A stretch of DNA of 64,000 nt from NCBI GenBank assembly GCA_032358165.1, contig JAALGY010000043.1, positions 62,001-126,000 of the forward strand, given 5' to 3'. A program made the translations under genes and the position numbers. This stretch comes from Diplosphaera chodatii (taxonomy: Eukaryota; Chlorophyta; Trebouxiophyceae; Prasiolales; Stichococcaceae). Of the stretch, positions 36,001-48,107 are shown one piece after another. The notes below the pieces were generated by a model, which was given only the letters and a program-made list of their open reading frames with translations, made no database searches and was not told the origin of the DNA. The stretch's first letter is position 1. Each line of letters begins with the position of its first letter.

Positions 36001-38113
36001 TGCACGAGCATACGTTCCGCGCTTCCAGGTGGCCGGCTTTGCGCTGCACCCCAGCCAGCTGCTGGCAGCCACATCCGGCAATGACGGCGCCGTGCTGCTG
36101 TGGGCGCCGGCTGAAGTCAAGGGTGGTGGGGCCGCGAACGCCTCGGCCTGGCACTGCAAGGCCAAATGGTCGCACAGAGGTAGGTGCAAAGATCGCGGGC
36201 TTGACACCGCCTACGCAGCTGCGCATGGGGCGCAGCTGCAAACGTTTGCAGCTGCGTCACAACAGCCCTTTCTGCGGGCCATTTGCATACAAAGCCCGGG
36301 CACATCCTGTTCACAAGCTATAGTGCGGCTGACAAGCTGCAAGCGCTTGCCGTGACTCGCAGATATTACACTCGGTGCTCTCTTGGCCGTCTGCATGAGC
36401 GAGTCCAGTGCATACTGCGTCAGGATGACACTGGCGGACTTCAGTGTTGCAACCTGGTCAGCGTCATCGTCGTCGCCCTGGGTGCGCAGGCTCAGCCACG
36501 GGGCGGCTGGCGTTCAGCGGCGACGGCTCGCTGCTGGCGGCCGCGATGCCTGGCGCCGTGGCGCTGTGGGACACGGCGGCCGGGGCGCTGGCGGCGGCGC
36601 TGCCCCACCCGCCGGCGGCCCCCGGCATGGCCGCCCACCTGGCCTTTGACACCGCTGGCCCCATGCTGGTGCGGCTCCTTCCCAACAACAAAGGTACCTC
36701 GCAAAATTTAACTGGTAGCGGGACTGCCCCACCTGATGGCAGCCCCCGGCACGGCCACCCACCTGGCCTCCGACACCGCCGGCCCCATGCTGGCATGGTG
36801 GTTTCATGAAGTGACAGGCAGCCCAAAGGGCTCTTTGGTGTGCAAAATTGAGGACCACATGCACTTTGTAGCAATTACCGTCGGGTCAGCTATCCTCTGC
36901 AGCAGAAGAGGTGATTTGCTTGGCAGCATCGCTGCTAGCTACGTGCAAGAGTACTGCAAACTTGGTGTAGGGCTCGAGATCTCGGCGCCCGGCACATCAC
37001 TACGCTCGTGTTGGTCAGGCCAGCTCCCTTGCAAGCACACATGATGCATGTCCTCCAGGTGGCGGCCATCCCGGAGGGCAGCGGGACGCACCGCCTGGTG
37101 GCGTGGGACCTGCTGACGCTGGGCGTGGCCTGGAGCGCCGCGCTGCCGCTCGCCGCGCTCGCAGCAGACCCCGCGGTCGGCAGCAGCGGTGGCGGTGGCA
37201 GCGGGAGCCTTGTGGTGGCTGTCAGCGGCGGGTGCGTGCATTGGTCTATGTCGCATGCTTGACCAGGTTTCAAGAGGGGCCAGGTGGCTCATAGCCGCTG
37301 CTGCCTCCCGTGCATTGGAGTCTGGATCCGTCAGCTGGCCTTGGACAGTGCTGTGGTGGCTGTCACTGGTCATCTTAGTGTGTGCAAGCTGACGGTGTGC
37401 ATGCTGATCCTGGTCAGGCATCTGATTGAGCATGTTGAAAGCCATGGTTCGTAGGCCGACCGGTGGCTGGAGGGACGCAGTGCTACGGCTGGACTGCCAT
37501 ACGGGGGCAGTGTCTGCGGCCTGGCGCGCTTCAGCCCCCATCGCCCATCTGGCAACAGCCGGCAGCGGGCCCCAACAGGTGCCGCGCAGCAGATGCCCGC
37601 AGCCATGCACACGGACTTGGTGGTTTCAGAACAGCTCTGACGAGGACCTACATGGCTGACAGGCGTATGCCCACGCCAGCTTGTTGGAACAGTTCATGGG
37701 CTCAACCAGATTTCATGTGTGCAGATTGCTGAGTGTTCTGGTAATTATTCTGGAGGTTCGAGTCCCTGATCCTTCCTATGCAGGCGCTGCTGGCAGTGAC
37801 AGCGGACCGCGCACACGAGGCGGTGCCGGCTTCCAACACAGCCGCACAGCCGCCCGCGCTCACCGAGGCAGCGACGCCCTTGTTGCTGGCGCCAGAGCAG
37901 CAGCAGCCTCGCCCCAACCCGCTAGAGGCCGCCTTTGGCGCCCTGGCCGTGGCGCCGTCGCCCACCCCGGAGCAGGCCCGGCCGCCGACGCGGGACCACG
38001 CCGCCATCGCCGAGGCGGTGGGCAAGCGGCTGTTCGACGCGCCGTCGCACCTGCTGCGCCCCGCGCCCGAGCTGGCGCGCGAGTTCCTGCGCGGCCTGCT
38101 TCGGGGCGGGTAG
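33084..38113 (+). CDS. WDR75: WD-repeat protein WDR75/UTP17, small-subunit processome component
   Basis: Thirteen exons: 33084-33278, 33375-33539, 33664-33738, 33941-34048, 34243-34557, 34824-35165, 35384-35504, 35749-35879, 36029-36179, 36490-36668, 37059-37231, 37455-37578 and 37784-38113; product about 802 residues (human about 830). WD-type repeats are visible: LLTASADGTLCIWDVEKG, NDRVAAGDATGRILIW, LAFSLDAQRLLSGGDEAVL, HVAFSSDGLLLVTVDVRQD, FLRFW, FALHPSQLLAATSGNDGAVL, LAFSGDGSLLAAAMPGAVAL and HRLVAWDLLTLGVAW. The C-terminal helix (PSHLLRPAPELAREFLRGLL) matches the family. Homologues act in the t-UTP subcomplex in the nucleolus for pre-rRNA transcription and 18S processing. The intron after 33539 appears to start with GC. 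Exon 10 is ended at GTGCGG because only this keeps phase with exon 11. The start ATG at 33084 could be preceded by an unseen exon. Confidence 0.9.
36596..36796 (+). repeat. tandem duplication of exon 10 end in the WDR75 gene
   Basis: The segment 36596-36670 (CTGCCCCACC to CCCCATGCTGG) recurs at 36717-36796 with about ten changes. The first copy ends exon 10 at CTG before GTGCGG. In the second, within the intron, the donor has become GCATGG. This parallels the exon-end duplication in XAP5. Confidence 0.85.
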
Positions 38114-39086
38114 GGCCATCAGGGTTTGGGGCTGGTGGCTGGCGGGTGGAGCTTCCACACGACTGATGTTGCACCGCTCAGTTGCTTGGTAATATGCAAC
38201 GAAGCTGGAATAGACTGTTGAGGCTAACGACAGCAGACACTTTGCAGTATCCACGGGTACAGCAGCAGCTTCATGCAAGACACAATCAGCCATCCATGTA
38301 CACAGCCAGTTCGGTGCAGCACAATCATTCGCTGTCGTCACTGGGCAGCCACGACACCACCCCCATACTGAACAACTCCAAACCCTAATGAGTGTGCGAG
38401 GAGGCAAGCCACGCTTCGCCTTGCAGGATCACACATGTGTCCGCTGAGCCGACTGTGGTTTCAGTAACTTGAGGGTGGCCATTCTCCTACCATTCTGCAA
38501 TTTCCATGTTTACAAGCCGTTGTCTAACAGCTGCACCATCAAGCAGTGCAGTAGCACAGTATCCACTTCCATCAAGGCTCGACCATGCAGATGGCAAGGT
38601 CGTCCTCTTTGCTCATGCCTGCTACTGCGTTGAGAGCACCAGCTTTCATTGGAATTTCTGGAGGCCTCCGTATTGCAGTCCTACTGACAAGGCCGACAGC
38701 CGGCACCATAGGTCGGTCCCAGGTCACCACAGCAGTCACGAATGTACAACTTAATGATATGCAACTGTTATGACAACATTGACATCTAATAATGTGCAGC
38801 TTGGAGGCAGTATATTACATAACATTGCAGATAGTTTAAAAAACAAGGACGGCGTTGCATGTGCTCATCCAGCAGTTGGACGGCAAATAAGGAACACATG
38901 AGCATGTGCACAGAGACAAATCACCTAACAACTGTGCGCCAAGTGTTTGCAGCAACGCCCAAGGTGCCCTCTTGATTATTGACTGCTGTACGCTGTTGGA
39001 TGCTATATATCGATGTGTCAACCGACAAGAAGAATCTGGAGTTTATGCATGATGCTGGTTGCCATGCAAAGTCCAACGTGAAAACT
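38114..39086. other. convergent intergenic region, WDR75 3' side and CCT gene 3' side
   Basis: 973 bp between two convergent stop codons. Only short open frames without splice support; probably both 3' UTRs and terminators. Confidence 0.5.
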
Positions 39087-40704
39087 TTATGCTGCGCGCT
39101 TGCGAACTTCCGCCGGCATTACAGCACCCGAATCATCATTTCGAGCAAACCGCCCACGCACCCGGGGTCGACTGTCTGCCAAGGTCTTTCGACATTGATA
39201 CTTGATGCGTTTGGTGAAGTTGCGCTCATGCCGTTTCTGCCGATACTTGAGGATTTTCTGCAGCCTTTCCTCAGGAGCTAGGCGCCCAGCTCGGTATGTA
39301 TGCCCCTCAGGCGTCGTGAGTTCAACACCCACCTTCATGCAAGAGAAGCGATTGAACCTTCAATCAGGATGCGTTTGACATCGCAAAGTTGCCAGCACGG
39401 TGCAGGTGCAAAAAGCATTGGTTGAAGGAGGCCACCTGTTTCTGTGTGCTTCCCCGCTGCAAACTGATGGCACTGCTAACAGGGGATGCGATGCTGACGG
39501 GGGCGGCGATGCTGCTCAACTCCAGCGCCGACTGTGAACGCCGCATACTGCTGGATCGTAAATCCCGCTGCAGTAAGACACCATCTGAAGTTAGCTCTTG
39601 CTCATATGGGACAAGGTGAACAGCGTTTGCAAAGGGTCCAGAACGCACCGGCTTTCGGCTGCCAGTGTCACCCTGATAAATCGAAGTTGGGTTGACCGAT
39701 GTGGAAGGGACTGACTGGTACTGTCCATGCCCTACGACGATAGAAATTCAGCCATGAACACTTGTCATGAGGGACACATGTGCACATGGACCAAGCACAG
39801 ACTGCTGACCTGATGGCACATGGTTTTGGAGCATCTCATGTTCCGGGATGCAGCCCAGGCTGGTTTCATGGCCTGCCATCGCTGGAGCGGCCATGCCCAA
39901 GCCTAGGTTGTCAGGTTTTGATTGTTGGCTGCTCGACACACGCAGCCCTGAGGCAGGCTGGAATAAATCGGTCCCGAAACTGCAAGGTGTGGCTCGAAAA
40001 TTTAATCTTAAGGATGGACGGCTTTTTCTGTTGGATATATGCAGTCTATGCTTGCAGACCTGGTCATGGAACACTTTGCAGGTGGCACTCACATCGCTTG
40101 CTGGGGGTTGCTGGTCGGCAAGTTGAACAGCTCTGGCAGTTCTGTCTGGCTGTGCTGTGCACAATGTGCATTCGAGCTGCTGGGCAACCAGTTGCTGGCT
40201 GTGGAGCCGTGCTCTCCTGGCGGTTGAAGCAGCGTAAGATCGCCAAGGCTGAAGGCCTGCCGCATGAACCCGCCAGGCCTATGCAGACCCACAGCCTGCA
40301 TCTCCTCGAATATCGCCTACAACAGCATGGAGGCCAGCACCAGCATGAGCACCATTGGACGACCCTGCAAGCGTACCTAAGCAGGGTCCTGATTAGAAAG
40401 CAGGGACAAAGCGAATCTGTCGCACCTGTCTCTCGTCGGCGTCATCTAAGAAAGCTGCTGCATCACCGAAGTTACCAATCGACCAGTTGTTGGCGCCTGC
40501 GAGACATCAGCAACTGCTGCACCCAAGCAAGGCCACAAGGGTGAACCAGCCCCAAATGTGCACTGTGACCTGTGAAACACCTGTCAGATCATCGTGCTGC
40601 AGCTCCTCTCCACCAGCATAGATGATGTCATCGCAGGCTGGTCCAGCAAGCCAGTCGCCCAGGCCATGGTCCAGTGCATGCGGCGAAGGACTTGCTGCCG
40701 ACAT
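39087..40704 (-). CDS. CCT-domain (CONSTANS/TOC1-type motif) protein
   Basis: Six exons keep phase: 40581-40704, 40426-40496, 40093-40316, 39810-39979, 39436-39731 and 39087-39332; about 376 residues. The C-terminal CCT motif is clear: ERLQKILKYRQKRHERNFTK followed by KIRY-like RIKYQCRK and TLADSRPRVRGRFARND. Upstream are GDWLAGPACDDIIYAG and RPGGFMRQAFSLGDL, which resemble N-terminal motifs of plant CCT proteins of the ASML2/CIA2 type. The middle is Ser/Gln-rich and probably disordered. No B-box zinc finger or response-regulator domain was seen, so it is not a typical CONSTANS or TOC1. Such proteins are nuclear transcription regulators. The start (ATG at 40704) is the most proximal; the frame is open further upstream behind an acceptor at about 40752, so more N-terminal exons are possible. 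Confidence 0.85.
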
Positions 40705-43612
40705 TGCCGTCACGACAGCTCCAAACAGACAGCCGACGTGGTCCAATTGCTGTAGTACGATGACCGTTGCAGGAAGGCCAATCTCAGAGAGGACCTAAAA
40801 CTGAGGGTAGGATCAGCCTCAGGCGTATCAGCTGCATCCACGTTGAAGCTGCAGATGCCCAAGCAAGCGTAGATAACCGACCGATGTCTCTACACTGAAA
40901 CTGTGTGGCAGACGTCTCACGCCAGTTGCTTTCCTGAACCGCCTGACTCACGTTTTTCCAAGATGGCATGACCGGGATACAACCATTCAAGATTTCCATT
41001 CGGTGTACATAGGCAAGAGCTTATTACTACTTCACTTCTTGCGTCACCCACCTCGTCAAACGTTTACACCAGATGGAGGACACTTTGATGAAGGCAGGAG
41101 AAACAGCAGTAGTCAACAAACCTACAGGCTCTCAACACCCTTCAGAGTGTTACATCAGTCGATGATGAGCCTCGCACAAGTTGACGGGAAAGCAACGAAC
41201 ATCATCCAAGCGACAAGGGGACAAGGGGAATAGCAACCGTACTTCTATTCCCCTTGTTGCCTCGTATCATCACTGTGGGGTTGGACGCTACACCAGCTGG
41301 AAGGCTGGTTTCTTCGAAACTACTGGTTCTCCCGCAGAGCCGCAGTCTCCCGAGAGAAGTTTGGCGAGCTGAGCATGAGCGCCTGCGCAGCGAGCGGACG
41401 TCTCCTGGGCTTGCGATTGCGATCCCAACTCCCAGCCCGGCTCACGATTATTAATATACATCTGAGCGTAACAGGCACTCCCGGCCCGACCCATGATCCG
41501 ACTTCTGCCTGCTTTCCTGGTGCACCTGCAATCAAATAAAGTATGCCTACGTCTGTTGATTGGCCCCTCAACCAGTCATCTGCTTGCTAAGCACGCCACT
41601 ACATGTGTATTACAGGCCTGTCTGCCTCGCCAGTTGCATGTACTACACCGCTGGCTGGTGGTGCATTTATTTGTCTCAGTCAAGCAACCAATATACCACG
41701 CACGTGAGTCGGCCGGTGGTGTCGGCGGCCAGTGCGGAGGTTTCGGACCGATGACGGTGGCGAGCGGCCTGTATGGCTGCCGGCAGCTGTTCCCGAAGCT
41801 GCTGGTGTCTGATGCGGTCTTGTGCGTATTGACCGCGACCTTGTTGGGCTGTGATGGCGGCGGGCGTGAGTGGCTGGGTAATAATTGACTTTTCCAGGTC
41901 ATGCGTCGATCACATCTACCGCTGCACGCAGAGGCAGCAGAGGCTAGCGTAGGGGCCACTTCTCTTCAGGCACGCAGTTTGCATCGTCGGTTGCACAAAT
42001 TCCATCCCGGGAATTTGTGCTTGGTAATACTTTTATCCGGCACTCCAATCCAGATTGATAAGACATATGACGCATTCGTGGCATGCAATCTTCGTTCGCC
42101 TCTTCAACACAACGACGATCACAAGTATGGGCCGATGGACAGAAAGGCCCGACCCCTCAAAACTCGTCTGTAAGCATGTGGATGTTACACCTGCTTCTCA
42201 CCTGCCGAACGCCTATTTCGTTTCAGTTGTTGGCTTGAGCCCGTGCCAGAGAAACAAGTTTGCGAGATCCAGGAAGCGGAAGGATATATCCAGATGGCCC
42301 AGAAGACCATGCATCTGCTTGCTAGGCACGCCACTCTGCCAGTGTCTCACTGCTCTGCCCCTCGTTGGGGGTGTACATGCATTTATGAACACGCCCAATT
42401 ATTACCCTGCTAACTGGGAGTAGTGCAGTGTGCCCCAGTTAGCCGGCGAGTCTGAACTCTGAAGGCTATATCCAGAAAGTAGCCATGGCGGGGGAAGGGG
42501 GCATGCCACCGAATCAAGATAGTGGGCGTGGTGAATGGCAACACGCAAGTTTGAGCCCCAGGTGCTCATGATGAGCATCCCGGAAGGGTGACGTCATGAT
42601 GATGACATATACTTGCCCAGTTGAACATCGGTCATGATGGCCGATGCAGTCTTCGCATGGTGCGAGTTCGCGAGCATGTGCATGTAACCCGCACGGCAAC
42701 ACGCAGAAGGGGCAGAAGCATTTCAAATTGTCAACTTCTTCCCGCAATCGATTGCACTTTGATTCAGAAGCATCTTGCAGCATACCGCCCACCAACACCA
42801 AAGTCAACACTGCACTGTGAGCTGACTAACGAAGACGCTCTTGGCTCCGAGCGCATGACAGTTGTGCTGCATGCTGCTGTTGATATGATGTTGTTGTTGT
42901 TTTGACCCAGCGGAGGGCGCCAACCGATATGCCGCCTGATCTGGCTACAACTTATCATAGCTGCTCACAGGCGGCGTCCGACATGCTTTGGACAGAGGCT
43001 TTACTTCAGCGCTGTTTGTGCTGCCGATGAAGCCATACTCGGCAGCCCGCCTCTGAACGCCGCCAAACCCTTCTGTCGTGTTCAGCGAAAAGCAAGTGCA
43101 GACACTGCAAACGTGGAGGGTCTACATCAAGATCTTGCAAATAGTGGAACGTCACTTACCAGGGTCCTCGCCCTTCTATTGCTTGCCGTTGCCCTTCTAT
43201 CCCGCGTCTGACTTTTATAGATCCAAATTGATTGATCTTCTGGGGTTTCTGTCCAACAACGCCTGCGTACGGTATGCAGGATGTCCGGCCGAGCAACGAC
43301 CGCAGAGTGATCGTGTACGTCAGCAGAGACAGGAGCACGTAGTGCCCAGTCTTGCAATCATGTGCCGACACTGCTGTGCAACCTCTGAACTGATCGAATA
43401 AACAACCATATTTTGCACCCTCGCCACCATGTACAAATCATGGTGCAGCATTTCAGCCATGACACTGCTTTAAGATGAGGCGCTCAAGGTCGATGGGTGA
43501 CGATCAAACGCTGCCCAGCATACACGGACAACGTTTTCATACGGCAAAGGTCCTGAGTTCGCCGCGCAAAGCGAAACGAACGTGCAAGCACATTGCGCAG
43601 GTCGCGTGCTGC
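40705..43612. other. intergenic region between the CCT gene and MLH1
   Basis: About 2.9 kb without a supported gene. The right part lies downstream of the MLH1 stop; the left part may hold 5' exons or promoter of the CCT gene. It contains a 13-bp-arm inverted repeat (listed) and a weak duplicated segment: CATCTGCTTGCTA(A/G)GCACG occurs near 41577 and near 42308, with similar trailing sequence. Confidence 0.4.
41221..41257. repeat. inverted repeat, 13-bp arms, 11-nt loop
   Basis: ACAAGGGGAATAG (41221-41233) and its exact complement CTATTCCCCTTGT (41245-41257) form a stem-loop. It lies in intergenic DNA, not directly after a gene. Confidence 0.85.
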
Positions 43613-46600
43613 TCAGCACCTTTCAAATGTCCTGTACAAGTCACTCAACGATGCAACTCGCAGGGACACCGCTTGCGAAGAGGACGCCTTCCTCGGCATC
43701 CAGGTTCGCTGGGCGAGGTGAACAATGGCCTGTGAACACGGCAAGGTGGGTGGCGCAAGAATTCATGGGTGCACATGCCATGGAAACAGATCGGGACACA
43801 GACACTCCCAGGCGGCCACCAAAAGCCAAGTACATCCTGCCAGGACAACACTTTTGCTCAACTTGTTACTGCCACAGACCTGCATGTCAGCGGCGGCTCC
43901 CTCATGCAGATTGTAGAGCCTCGCAAGCGCCTGCGGCACGGCAGCAATACGTGAATGATCGCCTGAAGCCCTGGCGCTGATCACGGCAGACACACTTGCA
44001 CCCAGTGAAGCACAACAAAACCGTACTTCACCTCTGCTATTGCATCTCGTGGCTGCGCTCTGTGCCAAGGAAGGCATCTGCTGAGCTCTGCAAGAAAGGC
44101 AGGCATGCGCTGCTTGCTGGGCAGGATGCCGCAGAGCAAGTCTGGCAGCGAAGCAAGGTGGCCACAAGCTGATATGTCCACGCCAAAGTTGTCCCTCAAT
44201 ACGTCCATGTGCTCCATTAATGTCTTCGAAGCAGCCTGATGAGAGAGCTCACAAGCTGTCAGTTATTCAGTGCTGCTAATGCGCTGGGCTTATTGCAGAA
44301 GCAGCTCGGTGACACCGCGCTCGATGACTCGCCTGCACATCCTGTATCTCGGACCTTTCCAGGTTTCCTGCTCCTATAACAGATGTGATATGTGGGCGCG
44401 GGTGCAGCCGGATGCGCGGCAGCAGGCCCGACGCCAGCAGAGCCTGCGATGAGTTGACCAACGACTGGTACTGGACAGAGACCTCCTTCACAAGAGGACG
44501 GTATGTTTGAAGCTGCACAATAAGCAGCCTCTGACCTGCTGATGAGCAAGTTGTTGTGCTACAATATGCAGGTCCAATAGGTACAGGTCGGCACCATGCT
44601 GAAGCAGCCACCAATGGCCAGAGATGCCGATTGGCACATGCCGTCTGACAACATCAAGCAGCCCTGTACACGAGCACCGCACCCTTGGTTGCCACACGCT
44701 ATGATATACCTCTACAGTATCATGCAACAAGGGCGTTCGTAGTGCCGACTGGTGGTGGTGCTAACCTTGATCCACGTCGTTAAAGGCGGAAACTCCGACT
44801 GCACCGGAGTGACACTGTGGCCTTTCGCCTGCTCCGACAGCAAGGCCACCTGCAAGCTCTTGTGTAATGTATAAACACATTATGCGGCATGAAAGGAGGG
44901 AATGCAAAAATACCGTCAGAATCCTACAGTGTGTGCTGTGATGGCGAACCTCTTGCTGCAGTCTCACCTGCATTCATTTCCGAGGCACGAGCGAGCGAGG
45001 CGATTGTTCGAGCCGCCTCATCCGTACGCACCCTGGTGGCGGACGGCTGCCCTTCTGAATGGCCAGTGCTGTGGTGTGATTTGACAGCTCGTGTCCTGCG
45101 TGGCACGATTGCCATCATCCAAGTCTTGAAGGGAGCTGCAGCCCACTTCACAGAGACTCAGGCAGGCCGCTTGCAACTGGCTGGGTGCTCACTCATGGTG
45201 GAGCCGCAGCGCATTCTGCACCGAACTGCAGATGCCATCGATCACAGCATTTTCATGTAGGATTGCAACTTCGGCTTTTGTGGGGTGCAGATTCACGTCC
45301 ACGTGCGCATTGGGCAGCTGCACATCCTGTATATTAGCGATTGCTCATAGGTCGTTGAAAATAAGGTGCCGAAGGCAGACGGGGAACATGTGATACCAGC
45401 AGACTGCTGCAGCAGTCATTACCAGGATGACGAACGGCAGGCAACTCGCCGAAGCTGCACCGAAAGCGGCAACCAGTGCACGTTTGAGGGCAGGCCACTG
45501 CACCATGCGTCGATTGACACGCAAAACCAATGTGCTGCGCGTATTCTGCCCCCGAACATTGATGAAGCCCTGCGCGGGCAGGCAGATCGTGAAATCTCCC
45601 ACAAACCACCTGCAAGCCGACACAGACGGCACATGTACCATGACATGAGACAAGGACAAGTCGAGTATGAAACAATACAGGGTGGGCTACCCGGGCCAGA
45701 TACACCAGGGCGTCATGGGGCATATCCGGCCCTCTACCAGACTTCAGCCAGGATTCATCGCCATGGCTGGAGCAAAAGGGTGTCATGGCAGCACGTACAT
45801 CTGCTCCGAAAACCTTGCTGCGGAGCGATGAGTCTGGGTGAAACCGACGTCCAGATCTTGGGACAGCAAGGGTTGTGTGTGCAGGCGGCGGATAGATCAG
45901 GCATGCCATACTTTTCGTACAGTGGCAGTGACACCATGCAGCATGCATACCAGGTGCGGCAGCACAGGTGCGGGCCTGCCCAAACCAATCTGCACACCTG
46001 ATCAGCTCGAGCTGCGAGGTTCCAGCAGGCGTCTGCAAGTCTGGATGACGTCCAATTCGCCGTAGGCTGAAACCCACTGATGTGTGAAACACTGCATACC
46101 GGCTGACAACGTGCAGCATGTGCGTATACTCCGCACTGCTGGCAGAGAGGGACTTCTGCCGTGCTGGGCAGTTATAGAATAGGTCCTCGACCAGCACCGT
46201 TGTGCCCTGGCTTGCGGCACAAGGCTGGCATCCTATCAATGTGCCATCACTGCAAAGGACACAGCCAGTGCACGCTTGTTGGCGAAAACACACAGCACGT
46301 GTTGCATCTTGAGTTAGGCAAAAACAGGCGGACTGTCGTGCATGCCTCCAGGTGTAACCCCTGAGGAACGCACCGAAAATTGGCACGCATGCCATGGCTG
46401 TGGCCGGCGGCCAGGCTGGTCACTGTTACGTGAGCAACATGTGAAATGGATGCCATAGCCTCGCCTCGGAAACCCAACGTGCCGATGCCCCCAAGGTCCT
46501 CAAAGCAGCGCAACTTGGATGTGGCATGCCTTGCACACAGGAATGGCATGTCCGAGGCCTGCCAATGGCAACAGGAGTCAGTACACGCGCCGACTGCGTG

Positions 46601-46981
46601 TTGACTTGTAGACTGCGGCGCATGTGAGCTGGGAGACGTGACGATGAGGGCTTACCTGTATGCCGGTGCCATTATCCTGCACCTGGAGCATCTTGGCAAC
46701 GCCATCGCCAACAATGATAGTAATCTGGGAGGCGCCTGCCCAATACACATACTGTAGTATGACCCTACATGATGCAGTCTACATAGCAACAACGTACTGT
46801 GTGGCACCACAGCAGGATCCACAAGCCAGGGAATGTGCGTACCAGCATCAATGGCGTTGTCCAGGAGCTCCTTCAGTGCATTCGCCGGTCGCTGCAGCAC
46901 CTCTCCAGCAGCTATCCGAGCCACAACATCATCATGCAGTCTGACTATAGACGCGGCTGGCGGACAAGGCGCCATGAACAT
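43613..46981 (-). CDS. MLH1: DNA mismatch repair protein MLH1 (MutL homologue)
   Basis: Exons supported: 46843-46981, 46656-46735, 46374-46558, 45998-46249, 45691-45817, 45423-45609, 45193-45326, 44968-45095, one ending at 44536, probably one near 44.3-44.5 kb, 44027-44235, 43880-43976 and 43613-43729. The N-terminal GHKL ATPase is intact: [20 protein letters not shown] with [32 protein letters not shown], then [20 protein letters not shown] and [13 protein letters not shown] linker carries [13 protein letters not shown]. The C-terminal dimerisation domain shows [13 protein letters not shown] and ends [12 protein letters not shown]; the terminal FERC is the MLH1 signature. MLH1 pairs with PMS1 or MLH3 in mismatch repair and crossover formation in the nucleus. 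Joins around 45.6-45.8 kb and 44.3-44.7 kb are unresolved because phases conflict. Confidence 0.93.
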
Positions 46982-47417
46982 GAGGGAATGCAGCCCGAAT
47001 GCCCAATTGCCGCAGCAGTGGGCAGCAGGCAGAAAGCGATTGCGGTGTGCTGCGCGGTGGTGCGAGCATCACGACGGTGTTGCCTGCTGATGGGCTAGCC
47101 TATGTGGTCATGTTTGTTGCAAAGCAAGGCCGACTTAGTCCACCTGTTCATCGATGGTACTAATGTGCCCGAGCATCATAAAATCACAATTGCACCCCCG
47201 TACTTTGGGGAGGGTCAATAGGTCATACCCAGTAGGGGACCCCTACTAGGGGTGCAGATGGTTGGAAGCTAGATGCACATGATACTATCACGTAACACAA
47301 CGTGCTTCCAGCAAAGCCCTACACAGGTTGAGCACAAGTCGTGCCGGCTTGCTCCAGTCCTCGCAAGGCGCAGCTATCCCTTCATCTTGGTGCGGCGGCT
47401 CTACCAAGGCAGCAACC
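46982..47417. promoter_or_regulatory. divergent promoter region MLH1/RPL10
   Basis: 436 bp separate the MLH1 and RPL10 starts. The compact palindrome AGTAGGGGACCCCTACT (47231-47247) lies here, closer to RPL10, followed by another AGGGGTG. It could be a binding site; this is inference. Confidence 0.5.
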
Positions 47418-48107
47418 ATGGGGCGCCGCCCCTTCAAGTGCTACAGGCAGATCAAGAACAAGCCGTATCCCAAGTCCCGCTTCTGCCGCGGTGTGCCAGA
47501 CCCCAAGATTCGCATTTTCGATGCGGGTGCAAAGAGGGCTCCGGTCGACACCTTCCCCGCCTGCGTGCATATGGTCAGCTGGGAGAAGGAGCAGGTGAGC
47601 AGCGAGGCGCTGGAGGCGGCGCGCATTGCGGCCAACAAGTACATGATCAAGAACGCGGGCAAAGACACGTTCCACCTGCGCGTGCGGGCGCATCCTTTCC
47701 ATGTGCTCCGCATCAACAAGATGCTCTCGTGCGCTGGCGCCGATCGCCTGCAGACGGGCATGCGCGGTGCATTCGGCAAGCCTCTGGGCACAGCCGCACG
47801 CGTGTCCATTGGCCAGGTCCTGCTGTCCATCCGCTGCAAGGACTCGCATGTCACAGCGGCCCAGGAGGCCATGCGCCGTGCAAAATTTAAGTTCCCGGGG
47901 CGCCAGAAGATTGTAGAAAGCCGCAACTGGGGCTTCACCAAGTTCTCGCGCGATGATTATGTCCAGTGGAAGCGGGAGGGACGCTTTGTGAAGGACGGCG
48001 TCAATGCCAAGCTACTAGGCAACCATGGGCCGCTGGACAGGCGCGAGGGGCACCAGCTGTTCCAGCACGCGGCCCGCGACTCCAACGTGCCTGTGCACGA
48101 GGACTAG
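47418..48107 (+). CDS. RPL10: 60S ribosomal protein L10 (uL16)
   Basis: Single uninterrupted frame of 229 residues, slightly longer than the usual 214-221. The start is [20 protein letters not shown], the canonical N-terminus, in a good context (AACCATGG). Further hallmarks are [47 protein letters not shown] and GRQKI followed by WGFTKF. uL16 helps form the tRNA-binding corridor near the peptidyl-transferase centre and is added late during 60S maturation in the cytoplasm. It is the only intronless gene in this intron-dense window, and its codon use is visibly GC-rich, as expected for a highly expressed gene. Confidence 0.98.
   Translation: MGRRPFKCYRQIKNKPYPKSRFCRGVPDPKIRIFDAGAKRAPVDTFPACVHMVSWEKEQVSSEALEAARIAANKYMIKNAGKDTFHLRVRAHPFHVLRINKMLSCAGADRLQTGMRGAFGKPLGTAARVSIGQVLLSIRCKDSHVTAAQEAMRRAKFKFPGRQKIVESRNWGFTKFSRDDYVQWKREGRFVKDGVNAKLLGNHGPLDRREGHQLFQHAARDSNVPVHED

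Noticed and set aside
37755..37770. GGTTCGAGTCCC, resembling a tRNA T-loop
   Set aside because: No matching A-box, acceptor stem or anticodon arm upstream; it lies in the last WDR75 intron.
40340..40380. Extra CCT-gene exon after the acceptor CTTGCAG (SSNGAHAGAGLH)
   Set aside because: Either frame meets a stop soon, and direct joining of 40426 to 40316 keeps phase and a natural sequence.
41560..42430. Two similar segments (near 41577 and 42308) as a transposon with terminal repeats
   Set aside because: Direct rather than inverted, only tens of bases long, no target-site duplication and no transposase frame between them.
45334..46395. 353-codon minus-strand frame across MLH1
   Set aside because: It reads through several introns by chance; the conserved MLH1 residues lie in spliced exons in differing frames.
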